From Nonomuraea thailandensis (lineage in GTDB: Bacteria; Actinomycetota; Actinomycetes; Streptosporangiales; Streptosporangiaceae), in NCBI RefSeq assembly GCF_024172165.1, contig NZ_JAMZEB010000002.1, positions 3,493,501 to 3,557,500 of the forward strand: a stretch of 64,000 bases of DNA. Direction: 5' to 3'. Below, piece after piece: positions 1-7,544 of the stretch. Position 1 is the stretch's first letter. Each line of letters begins with the position of its first letter. The translations under genes and the position numbers were made by a program. The notes below the pieces were generated by a model. That model saw nothing but the letters and a program-made list of their open reading frames with translations. It searched no databases and had not been told where the DNA came from.

Positions 1-101
1 TGCCCGGGCTGGGCATCGACATGGTCTGGAACCCGCATCTGGGCGATCACCACTTCGTCGCCTGGCTGCGCCAGCTCCTGTTCGACGCCGCGCGGTCCTG
101 A
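1..101 (+). CDS. C-terminal end of a probable LysR-family regulator (partial)
   Basis: Only the last 32 codons are in the window, read in the frame that starts at base 3 and ends at TGA 99-101. The visible end reads PGLGIDMVWNPHLGDHH then FVAWLRQLLFDAARS. A hydrophobic strand followed by VW and a terminal W-L-R-x-L helix is how many LysR substrate-binding domains finish. The assignment rests on this short tail and is weak. The gene converges on the tetR-like gene on the other strand, with a gap of about 13 bases. Confidence 0.4.
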   Translation, partial: PGLGIDMVWNPHLGDHHFVAWLRQLLFDAARS

Positions 102-114
102 GGCGCGCGCCGGG

Positions 115-729
115 TCAGTGACGGCCGATCGTGCCGAACCAGCTTTCGGTGAGGACGTCCAGCATCTCGTCGCGCCCGACACCCCAACGCCCCGGGGTCC
201 AGTGCCGCGCGACATGGTCCAGCTCGGTGATCGCGATGACGCCGCGGAAGCGCCGGGTGCCGGCGGGGAACCGGCCGGCACGGTCGAGGCCGTCCTCGAT
301 GTCGCCGATGGCCTCGTTCAGCCATGCTTCGAGTAGCGCGCGGATCTCGGGATCGACGGCGGCGGCCTCGAAGGCGGCCGTGGTGTAGGGGCGGATCGCC
401 TCCCATCGTTCGGAGGTCGCGGCGAGCCAGGCGCGGATCCGCTCCCGTGAGCCGTCCTCGACCACGGCGACCAGCTCACGTTCGGTCGAGCCGTGCTCGG
501 CGGAGGGGACCCGGTCGAGCGCGGCGTTGAGCCGCTCAGAGACGAGGGCCTTCATCAGGTCGACCTTCGACGGGAAGTAGGCGTAAAAGGTCACCCGGGT
601 TGTCCCCGCCGCCGACGCGATGTCGTCGACCGTGGTCGCCGCGTAGCCCTTCGAGACGAACAACTCCACGCCGGAATCCAGCAGGAGCTTGCGCGTCATC
701 TCCTTCTGCGCCTCACGAAGCCTCGCCAT
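115..729 (-). CDS. TetR/AcrR-family transcriptional regulator
   Basis: A 204-residue protein of normal TetR length. The N-terminal helix-turn-helix (about residues 12-60) has the family pattern: LLLDSGVELFVSKGYAATTV, then DDIASAAGTTRVTFYAYFPS and K-x-D-L. The C-terminal half is a helical ligand-binding domain with no recognisable ligand. The gene is divergent from the MFS exporter, with 192 bases between the two start codons. This is the usual layout of a repressor that is released by the exporter's substrate, and it may also control the hydrolase genes downstream of the exporter. The GTCATATGAC palindrome in the shared promoter is a candidate operator. Confidence 0.9.
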   Translation of the reverse strand: MARLREAQKEMTRKLLLDSGVELFVSKGYAATTVDDIASAAGTTRVTFYAYFPSKVDLMKALVSERLNAALDRVPSAEHGSTERELVAVVEDGSRERIRAWLAATSERWEAIRPYTTAAFEAAAVDPEIRALLEAWLNEAIGDIEDGLDRAGRFPAGTRRFRGVIAITELDHVARHWTPGRWGVGRDEMLDVLTESWFGTIGRH

Positions 730-815
730 CCCGCCAGCCTAGAGCACCGCGATCGCGTTCCGTGCTGGGTGAGCATTCTCCATACGCAGCGCACAAACTC
801 TTGACGTGGTGTTAA

Positions 816-825
816 GTCATATGAC
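816..825. promoter_or_regulatory. Palindrome, candidate TetR operator in the divergent promoter
   Basis: GTCATATGAC is a perfect 10-base palindrome in the 192-base gap between the divergent tetR-like and MFS genes. A TTGACG hexamer that could serve as a -35 element for the MFS gene lies just upstream at 801-806. Symmetry does not extend beyond the core, so this is a candidate only. Confidence 0.4.
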
Positions 826-921
826 ACGTTGCACATCCGAGAGGTGATCGGGCTCATATCGGTGGCTCCCCCCTTGTGCGGAAGCAGCCGCCCCTGCCCG
901 TCGACGAGTAGGAATTCCGCA

Positions 922-2532
922 ATGACCCAGACCGTTGCGCGCAAGCAGGGCTACACCGCCACCGTGGTCGCCGGATGCTTCGCCGTACTTCTCGCTCAGG
1001 TGGCGTATTCGCTGCCCGGCGCGCTCAATGGCACGTTCCAGCAGGAGTTCCGGACCACCGGTGCGGAACTGACCTGGATCACCGCCGCCTTCGCGATCCC
1101 CATGGTCGTCTTCGAGCTGACCACCGGCGTGATCGGCGACCTGTTCGGCCGCAAGCGCCTGCTGCAGGCCGGTGCGTTGCTGACGGTCGCCGGCTCGATC
1201 GTCTGCTACGTCGCCGACACGGTCCACGTCCTGTGGGCCGGGCAGATCGTCGCCGGCCTCGGCGCGGCCGTCCTCTATCCGATCTCGCTCGCCATGCTGG
1301 CCGCGGTGAGCCCGTCGCAGGAGGCCCGCTCCAAGGCCATCGCGACCTGGGCCGGGTTCCTGTCGGTCGGCGCCGCGATTTCCCCGCTGATGGGCGGCTG
1401 GCTCGCGGCGGACGGAGACTGGCGGACCTCGTATCTCGTGGTGATCGCGTCCGCGGTCGTCTCGATCGCCCTCACTCAGCTCGCCGCGGACTCGTCGGCC
1501 CCGGAGGGCCGCAAGCTAGACGTGCCGGGGCAGGTCACACTGGCCCTCGGCCTGATCGCCGTCCTCTTCGCCGCCACCCAGGGCTCCGAGGCCGGCTTCG
1601 CCCGTCCCGAGATCATCGGGGCCTTCGCCGCGGGCGTCGTGCTCCTGGCCGCCTTTGTGGTCATCGAGCTGCGGGCCGACGTCCCGCTGCTGCACCTCAA
1701 GATCTTCGCCAACCGCTCCTACGCGATCGTCGCCATCGCGACGGTCATCGGGATGTTCGCCTTCCTCGCGACGTGCTACTCGATGAGCATCTGGCTCGGC
1801 GCCATCCAGCACCAGAGCGCACTCAAGATCGGCGTCCTGTTCCTCTTCATCCAGGCACCCGCGTTCGTGCTGGTGCCGGTCGTCTCCCACGTGATCAGGA
1901 ACTTCTCGCCGCGCTGGGTGCTCACCGTCGGCTTCGCCCTCATGGCCGTCAGCGGCATCTGGTGCTCGACGTTCGACATCCACGACCTGAGCTGGACGCG
2001 CTTCATCACGCCGATGCTGGCCCTCGGCGTCGGCTTCGCGCTGACGGTCGGCTCGATCACGGCGGTCGCGATCAACACGGTCCCGCTACGGCTGGCCGGC
2101 ATGGCCAGCGCCACCACCAATCTGCTGCGCGACTTCGGCTTCGCCCTCGGTCCTGTGCTCATCGCCGCGTTCGCGGTCAGCCGGGCGAACGGCGATCTTA
2201 CGGACGGCGTGGCCGCCGCCATCGGCGCGTCCGGGCTACAGCCGCCGTACACCGACATCGCGGGCGGGCTGGCGCACCAGGGCGGCGCGATGGCCGTGAA
2301 CTCCATGCCGGTCGTGCCCGGCGCGGGCCCGGACCTGCCCCCGGTGCCGATGCCAGAGAGTCTGCGCGCGCTGGCGTTCGAGTCGCTCGGGAACGCCTAC
2401 AGCCTCGCGTTCGTGGTCGCCGGGGTCTGCGCGGCCGTCGCCGCGGCCCTGACCCTGATCGGTTTGTACGGCTCGCAGCGTGCGGACGTCGAGGAGCCCC
2501 AGGCCGGAGAGCCGCTCATCACCGCCGGATAA
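922..2532 (+). CDS. MFS transporter, DHA2 (EmrB/QacA-like) type
   Basis: A 536-residue multi-spanning membrane protein whose length and hydrophobicity fit the 14-helix DHA2 drug:proton antiporters. Motif A appears as GDLFGRKR after the second helix, and a motif-C-like glycine/proline stretch (GAAISPLMGG) lies in helix 5. The open frame extends upstream to 829, but the ATG at 922 is preferred because it is preceded by GAGTAGGAA and begins MTQTVARKQG directly before the first hydrophobic helix. The gene is divergent from the TetR regulator and 49 bases upstream of the phosphotriesterase-like genes. It probably exports (or, less likely, imports) the compound handled by this cluster. Confidence 0.88.
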   Translation: MTQTVARKQGYTATVVAGCFAVLLAQVAYSLPGALNGTFQQEFRTTGAELTWITAAFAIPMVVFELTTGVIGDLFGRKRLLQAGALLTVAGSIVCYVADTVHVLWAGQIVAGLGAAVLYPISLAMLAAVSPSQEARSKAIATWAGFLSVGAAISPLMGGWLAADGDWRTSYLVVIASAVVSIALTQLAADSSAPEGRKLDVPGQVTLALGLIAVLFAATQGSEAGFARPEIIGAFAAGVVLLAAFVVIELRADVPLLHLKIFANRSYAIVAIATVIGMFAFLATCYSMSIWLGAIQHQSALKIGVLFLFIQAPAFVLVPVVSHVIRNFSPRWVLTVGFALMAVSGIWCSTFDIHDLSWTRFITPMLALGVGFALTVGSITAVAINTVPLRLAGMASATTNLLRDFGFALGPVLIAAFAVSRANGDLTDGVAAAIGASGLQPPYTDIAGGLAHQGGAMAVNSMPVVPGAGPDLPPVPMPESLRALAFESLGNAYSLAFVVAGVCAAVAAALTLIGLYGSQRADVEEPQAGEPLITAG

Positions 2533-2581
2533 TTGCTTTACATGTCGTACAGTGAACAGACATGATGGAAAGGAAGTATTG

Positions 2582-3598
2582 GTGAAAGGCGTGCGGACAG
2601 CCGCAAGCGGCATCGTCAACACTGTTCTCGGCCCCGTGCCCGCGCGGGAGCTGGGAGTGGTCGCGGTGCACGAGGCACTGCTGTCAGTGGTCCCCGGAGC
2701 GGAGTACGCGTTCGACGTCACCCTCGACCGTGCCGAGATCTTCGAGACCCTCGCCGGGAAGCTGAACGACTTCCGCGGCCACGGCGGCGGGACGATCGTC
2801 GACAGCACCGGCATGTTCCACGGCCGCGACGTGCGGCTGTACGAGGCACTCTCGCGTACGACCGGCGTGCACATCGTCGCCTCGACCGGCCAGGGCCCCG
2901 AGGAACTGCTCGGCGGCTACTTCCTGACACCGCAGACCAACCCTCCGACGCCCTGGCCGGCCGATAGATTCGCCGCCCTCTTCGCCAAGGAGATCACCGA
3001 GGGCATGGTCGTCCCCCGGGTCGAGCGGCGGGGCGCGGCGGGCCTCGTGGCCACCGGCGCCACCCGCGCGGGCATGACCGCGACCGACGAGAGCTTGTTC
3101 CGCGGCGCGGCCCGAGCCGCCCTGGCCACCGGCGTCCCGGTGTCGGTCCGCTACGGAAACAACGCCGTACGCGACCTCGACGTCTTCCTGGACGAGAAAC
3201 TGCCCGCCGGCCGCGTCGTCGTCGGCGGGTTGGACCGCAGGGACGCCGCCGAGGCCGGCGCGCCGTTCAAGGTCGCAGCCTGCGGCGCCTACGCCGCCCT
3301 CGACCACGTGGGCACCGAGGACGACGCCCACGTCACCGACGCCGAGCGCGCCGCACTGGTCGTCGCGCTGATCGAGGCCGGCCACGGCGACCGGATCCTG
3401 CTGTCGAGCAACGCGACCGGCGTCGCCAAGGGCCACCCGGCCAACGACGTGCACTACAGCCACGTGCTGGGCGTGTTCGTCCCCCTCCTCAAGGCGCGGG
3501 GGCTCGGCGACGAGGACGTCCGGCGAATCCTCGTGGACAACCCGCGCGACTTGCTGTCGGTGCGCCAGCCCAAGATCGTCGATCTTTCCGGAAGGTGA
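2582..3598 (+). CDS. Phosphotriesterase-family pseudoenzyme (metal ligands lost)
   Basis: A 338-residue protein from a GTG start after GGAAAGGAAG. It is clearly homologous to its downstream neighbour: both begin NTVLGP(V/I)PA, continue to VAVHE, and share the GGGT and GRDV segments. Phosphotriesterase-family enzymes hold two metals with an HxH pair, a carboxylated Lys, two further His and an Asp. Here the first motif is H30-E-A32 instead of HEH, the Lys position reads ATGATRAG, the TH position reads VSVRYGN, the next His position reads VVGGLDRRD and the Asp position reads LLSSNATG. The fold is retained but the metal site is gone, so hydrolase activity is unlikely. It may be a partner or regulatory subunit of the next protein. 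GTGA overlap couples it to that gene. Confidence 0.85.
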   Translation: MKGVRTAASGIVNTVLGPVPARELGVVAVHEALLSVVPGAEYAFDVTLDRAEIFETLAGKLNDFRGHGGGTIVDSTGMFHGRDVRLYEALSRTTGVHIVASTGQGPEELLGGYFLTPQTNPPTPWPADRFAALFAKEITEGMVVPRVERRGAAGLVATGATRAGMTATDESLFRGAARAALATGVPVSVRYGNNAVRDLDVFLDEKLPAGRVVVGGLDRRDAAEAGAPFKVAACGAYAALDHVGTEDDAHVTDAERAALVVALIEAGHGDRILLSSNATGVAKGHPANDVHYSHVLGVFVPLLKARGLGDEDVRRILVDNPRDLLSVRQPKIVDLSGR

Positions 3599-4557
3599 GT
3601 GTTGTGTCGAGAGTGAACACGGTCCTGGGCCCGATCCCGGCCGAAGAGCTGGGTCTCGTGGCCGTCCACGAGCACATCGGCTACGGCATGCCGGGCTCGG
3701 AGCTGGACACCACGTGGTGGAAGACGCCCGAGGAGCGGTACGCGGAGACCGTCCCGAAGCTGCGCCGCTTCCGCGAGTACGGCGGCGGCACGTTCGTGGA
3801 CGTGACCGGCATCTGCAACGGCCGCGACGTCGACTACTACAAGTCGCTGTCGGCCAAGACCGGCGTGCACATCGTCGCCTGCACCGGCTTCGTCGGCGGC
3901 GACACGGCGCTGCCGTTCTTCGCCCGGGCGAGCGTCGACTACCTGATGCGGCACTTCGTGCACGAGATCACGGCCGGGATCGGCGACACCGGCAGCCGCG
4001 CCGGCGTCATCAAGGTCGGCGTCAGCCGCGGCGGCCGCATGACCGAGCTGGACAAGCGCATCTACCGCGCCGCCGCCCGCGCGGCCGTGACGACCGGGGT
4101 GCCGATCCTGACCCACCTGGCGATCGACGCCGAGAACGCGATCGCCATCTTCACCGAGGAGGGCCTCTCACTCGACCGCGTCCTGTTCGGGCACGTCGAC
4201 GACGGCGTGAACGCCGACAAGACCCGCGACATCTGGATCGCCGAGCAGGGCGGCAGGCTCGGGTTCGACACCTTCGGCTACGAGACCGAACTTGAGGACC
4301 CACCGTTCTGGGCCCGGCCCCGCAAGGAGCGGCTGGACCACCTCCTGCGGTTCATCGGCCAGGGGCACCTGGACAAGGTGCTCGCCTCGGCCGACGCCAA
4401 CTGCAGCCCGCTGGGCTGGCCGGGCGTCAAGGGCCACACCGTCAACTACATCTTCGAAGACCTCATCCCCGACCTGCGCGCCGCCGGTCTCGACGAGCCC
4501 GCCATCACGACCCTCTTCGTCGACAACCCCGCCCACTTCCTATCGATCAAGAACTGA
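3595..4557 (+). CDS. Phosphotriesterase-family metal-dependent hydrolase (lactonase-like)
   Basis: A 320-residue TIM-barrel amidohydrolase-superfamily protein. The metal-binding set is intact: H25-E-H27 in VAVHEHIGYG, Lys in GVIKVGVSRG, His in PILTHLAID, His in VLFGHVDDG and Asp in VLASADANCS. Family members hydrolyse lactones or organophosphate esters; the natural substrate here is probably a lactone or ester, which is inference. The GTG start overlaps the stop of the preceding inactive paralogue by 4 bases, so the two are probably made in equal amounts. The FAD monooxygenase starts 14 bases downstream. Confidence 0.9.
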   Translation: MSVVSRVNTVLGPIPAEELGLVAVHEHIGYGMPGSELDTTWWKTPEERYAETVPKLRRFREYGGGTFVDVTGICNGRDVDYYKSLSAKTGVHIVACTGFVGGDTALPFFARASVDYLMRHFVHEITAGIGDTGSRAGVIKVGVSRGGRMTELDKRIYRAAARAAVTTGVPILTHLAIDAENAIAIFTEEGLSLDRVLFGHVDDGVNADKTRDIWIAEQGGRLGFDTFGYETELEDPPFWARPRKERLDHLLRFIGQGHLDKVLASADANCSPLGWPGVKGHTVNYIFEDLIPDLRAAGLDEPAITTLFVDNPAHFLSIKN

Positions 4558-4571
4558 CAAGGACCACGAGC

Positions 4572-5690
4572 ATGGACCCCTCCGAGCTGAAGAACGTGAA
4601 CATCGCCGTCGTCGGCGCGGGGTACGGCGGCGCCGCCGCGGCCAAGGCCCTGAGCCTCCTCGGCGCCACCGTCAACGTCTATGAGCAGGCGAGCCGGATC
4701 CGAGAGGTCGGCGCCGGCATCGGCCTGCGGCCGTCCACCATGGACCGCTTCCGCCGGTGGGGCGTCGGCGACACGATCGCGAAGGTGAGCTCGCCGAGCG
4801 ACTACTTCGAGATCCTCACCGCCACCGGTGACCCGATCACGAAGGAGGCGTGGCCGGAGATCGACGCCTTCGGCGAGAAGACCCGCCTGATCCACCGCGG
4901 GGACTTCATCGAAGCGCTCCTCGGCGTACTCCCCGACGGCATGGTGCACCTCGGTCACAAGCTGGAACGCGTCGAGGACGCGGGCGAGCAGGCCACCCTG
5001 ACCTTCACCAACGGCGAGTCGGTCACCGCCGACCTGGTGGTCGGCGCCGACGGCATCAAATCGGTCGTGCGCGACCAGCTGTTCGGCGGCAACCAGCCGG
5101 TGTTCTCCGGCGAGCACGCCTACCGCGCGGTCATCTCCGTCGACGACGCCTGCGGCACGGCTCCCGACGACAACCTGCGGATGTACATCGGCCGGGGCAC
5201 GAAGGTCTATCTCCTGCCGCTGCGCCACCGCCACCAGGTCTCCTTCGACATCACCGCCCTGTGCGCGGACGGCGCCTGGGCACCCGAGGTCACCAAGGAC
5301 GACCTGCTGAGGACCATCGAGGGTTTCGACGACCGGATCGTGGCCATCACCCGCGGCCTGGACATGGCCGCCGTCAACTGCCGCGCGGTCTACGACATCG
5401 ACCCGGTGGACACGTGGCACTCGGACTCCGTGGTCCTCCTGGGCGACGCGGCCCACTCGATGCTGCACCACCAGGGCCAGGGCGCGAATTCGGCGATCCT
5501 GGACGCCGGCGCCCTCGCCGACGCGCTCGAGGAAGCCGGCTCGGTCAAGGAGGCGCTGGCTCGCTACCAGGCCACCCGCAAGCCGGTGACCGACGAACTG
5601 CAGCGCATCTCGCGCCAGGGCTGGACCGAGGACGAGATCAACGACGCCTTCCCGGGCCAGAGGCCCGCGTCCCAGAGGCCGGAGGCCTGA
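4572..5690 (+). CDS. FAD-dependent aromatic-type monooxygenase (salicylate hydroxylase-like)
   Basis: A 372-residue class A flavoprotein monooxygenase. The N-terminal ADP-binding motif is VVGAGYGGAAAAKAL followed by the acidic end of strand 2 (VYEQ). The DG motif is VVGADGIKSVVRDQL, and the FAD ribityl motif is LLGDAAHSMLHHQGQGAN near residue 290. Enzymes of this family use NAD(P)H and O2 to hydroxylate aromatic rings (salicylate or 3-hydroxybenzoate hydroxylases) or related compounds. Length is typical. It lies between the phosphotriesterase-like hydrolase and the esterase, so it probably oxidises an intermediate of the same pathway. Its substrate cannot be read from sequence. Confidence 0.9.
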   Translation: MDPSELKNVNIAVVGAGYGGAAAAKALSLLGATVNVYEQASRIREVGAGIGLRPSTMDRFRRWGVGDTIAKVSSPSDYFEILTATGDPITKEAWPEIDAFGEKTRLIHRGDFIEALLGVLPDGMVHLGHKLERVEDAGEQATLTFTNGESVTADLVVGADGIKSVVRDQLFGGNQPVFSGEHAYRAVISVDDACGTAPDDNLRMYIGRGTKVYLLPLRHRHQVSFDITALCADGAWAPEVTKDDLLRTIEGFDDRIVAITRGLDMAAVNCRAVYDIDPVDTWHSDSVVLLGDAAHSMLHHQGQGANSAILDAGALADALEEAGSVKEALARYQATRKPVTDELQRISRQGWTEDEINDAFPGQRPASQRPEA

Positions 5691-5694
5691 CGCC

Positions 5695-6600
5695 ATGCCC
5701 CTGCACCCCGACATCGCCCGGGTCCTCGCCAGCCTGCCGGCGCCGCCGCCCGGCCCGCTGAACCCCGAGGCGATGCGCGCCGGCGAGGAGTCCCAGGTCC
5801 CGCCCCTAGCCGCCCGGCTGCCGCTGCGTTCGGTGACGGACACGATCGCGGACGAGATCCCCGTGCGCGTCTACACGCCGGTCGAGCCCGGCGCGGACGG
5901 CGTGCTGGTCTACTTCCACGGTGGCGCGTTCTTCCTCGGCAGCTTGGAGACCCACGATCACGTCGCGCGCTCACTGGCCCGGGAGAGCGGGCTCACGGTC
6001 GTCTCCGTCGGCTATCGCCGGGCACCCGAGCACGCCTTCCCCGCCGGTCTCGACGACTGCTACGCCGCCGTCCGGTGGGCTGCCGAACACCTCGCGCAGG
6101 ATGGCGCCCCGCTCGCCATCGCCGGTGACAGCTCCGGCGGAACGTTCGTCGCCGCGGTCGCTGCGATGGCCCACGACGACGGCTTCGACCGGATCACCCA
6201 TCAGGTGATGTTCTACCCGTCGCTCGACCTCGACTTCGACGTCGACCGCTACGTCTCGCTGCGCGAGAACGCCGTCGGGTACGGCCTGGAGACGGCGGCG
6301 CTGAAGCCGTTCAACGCCTTCTACCTCGACAGCGGCGCCGACCCCGCCGACCCGCTGGTCTCACCGATCAAGCGGGCCGACCTCACCGGCCTGCCGCCCG
6401 CGCTGATCGTGACCGCCGAGTACGACCCGATGCGCGACGAGGGCGAAGACTACGGACGACGGCTCAAGGAGGCCGGAGTCGCCGCCACGGTGAGCCGCTA
6501 CCCGGGCGCCGGCCACGGGTTCGTACAGCACTTCTCCTGGATCCCGGCCTACCACCGGGTCTTCGAGGAGACGGCCGCCTTCCTGAAAGGCGAAGCATGA
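5695..6600 (+). CDS. Alpha/beta hydrolase, HSL-family (family IV) esterase
   Basis: A 301-residue cytoplasmic esterase. Motifs of the hormone-sensitive-lipase family are complete: the oxyanion-hole HGGAFF after YF, the nucleophile elbow GDSSGG, the acidic residue in AEYDPMRDEG and the catalytic His in GAGHGF. It probably hydrolyses a short-chain ester. It starts 4 bases after the monooxygenase stop, and its own stop overlaps the start of the next gene (ATGA), so it belongs to the same transcript. No signal peptide is visible. Confidence 0.92.
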   Translation: MPLHPDIARVLASLPAPPPGPLNPEAMRAGEESQVPPLAARLPLRSVTDTIADEIPVRVYTPVEPGADGVLVYFHGGAFFLGSLETHDHVARSLARESGLTVVSVGYRRAPEHAFPAGLDDCYAAVRWAAEHLAQDGAPLAIAGDSSGGTFVAAVAAMAHDDGFDRITHQVMFYPSLDLDFDVDRYVSLRENAVGYGLETAALKPFNAFYLDSGADPADPLVSPIKRADLTGLPPALIVTAEYDPMRDEGEDYGRRLKEAGVAATVSRYPGAGHGFVQHFSWIPAYHRVFEETAAFLKGEA

Positions 6601-7544
6601 CGCGGGTGAACGTGCACCCCCTGGTCTCACCGTGGGGCCGGTTCGGTCTGTACAGCTTCTTCATCGACGCCCCCGAGCCCGCCATCGTCGACACCGGCAT
6701 CGCCTCCTCGCCCGCCGGGGGCATGGCCCCGGGGCTCGCGGCCATCGGCCGCCGCATCGAGGACGTGCGCTGGATCCTGCTGACCCACGGTCACATCGAC
6801 CACATCGGCGGCGCGCACGCCCTGTGGGAGCTCACCGGCCGACGCGCTCAGGTGGTCATCCACGAGGCCGATGCCCCGCTGCTGCGCTCGCGCCGGGCCC
6901 ACGTGGAGGAGTATCTGCACGGCCGGGCGCGGTATCTGAACGACCCGGAGGGCGCGACGAAGGTGGCGGCCGCGGCCGACACGGTCATCTCCGGCGAGAT
7001 GGAGCCGACCACGCTGGTCGAAGGTGGCGAGACGCTCTCACTCGGCGGTGACGTCACCGTCTCCGTCCACCCGGTCCCGGGCCACACACCCGGTTCCGTG
7101 GCCTACGTGATCGACGGGCAGCGCTCGGTGTTCGTCGGCGACGCCGTCCAGGTTCACGGGGCCGCCAACGGCTTCCCCGGCTACGCGGACCCGGACGCCT
7201 ACCGCGCGAGCCTGCGGTACCTGCGTGACGAGGTCCGCCCGCGGCACCTGTATCTCGGGCATCCGTACCGCCGCGCGGACGGTACGCCGTACGGGGTCGA
7301 GCTCGACAAGGACCAGGCAGGGGAAGCGCTCCAGGGCAGCCTGGACATGGAGGCGAGGGTCAGCGAAGCGGCCCGCCGCTGCCTCCAGGACGGTCCGCGG
7401 GAGACGGATTCGCCGTACTCCCCGTTCGCTCCGATCGCCGACGGGCTCGGTTACACCGGGGACCCCACGCTGGAGCCGTCGCCGTTCTTCACCACGATGC
7501 ACGGCTACCGTACGCATCTCATCAAGGAGGACGACCATGGCTGA
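6597..7544 (+). CDS. Metallo-beta-lactamase-fold hydrolase
   Basis: A 315-residue MBL-fold protein. The metal-binding HxHxDH motif is THGHIDHIGG, followed by GHTPGS with the next His, the bridging Asp in FVGDAV and the last His in LYLGHPYR. Members include lactonases, glyoxalase II-type thioesterases and other hydrolases; the motif set does not separate these. It overlaps the upstream esterase by 4 bases and the downstream CocE-type gene by 8 bases. A lactonase or thioesterase role in the same catabolic route is plausible but unproven. Confidence 0.9.
   Translation: MTRVNVHPLVSPWGRFGLYSFFIDAPEPAIVDTGIASSPAGGMAPGLAAIGRRIEDVRWILLTHGHIDHIGGAHALWELTGRRAQVVIHEADAPLLRSRRAHVEEYLHGRARYLNDPEGATKVAAAADTVISGEMEPTTLVEGGETLSLGGDVTVSVHPVPGHTPGSVAYVIDGQRSVFVGDAVQVHGAANGFPGYADPDAYRASLRYLRDEVRPRHLYLGHPYRRADGTPYGVELDKDQAGEALQGSLDMEARVSEAARRCLQDGPRETDSPYSPFAPIADGLGYTGDPTLEPSPFFTTMHGYRTHLIKEDDHG

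Noticed and set aside
975-2555. Long open frame overlapping the MFS gene in another frame
   Set aside because: Arg/Pro/Gly-rich translation typical of a shadow frame in GC-rich DNA; the MFS frame has clear family motifs.
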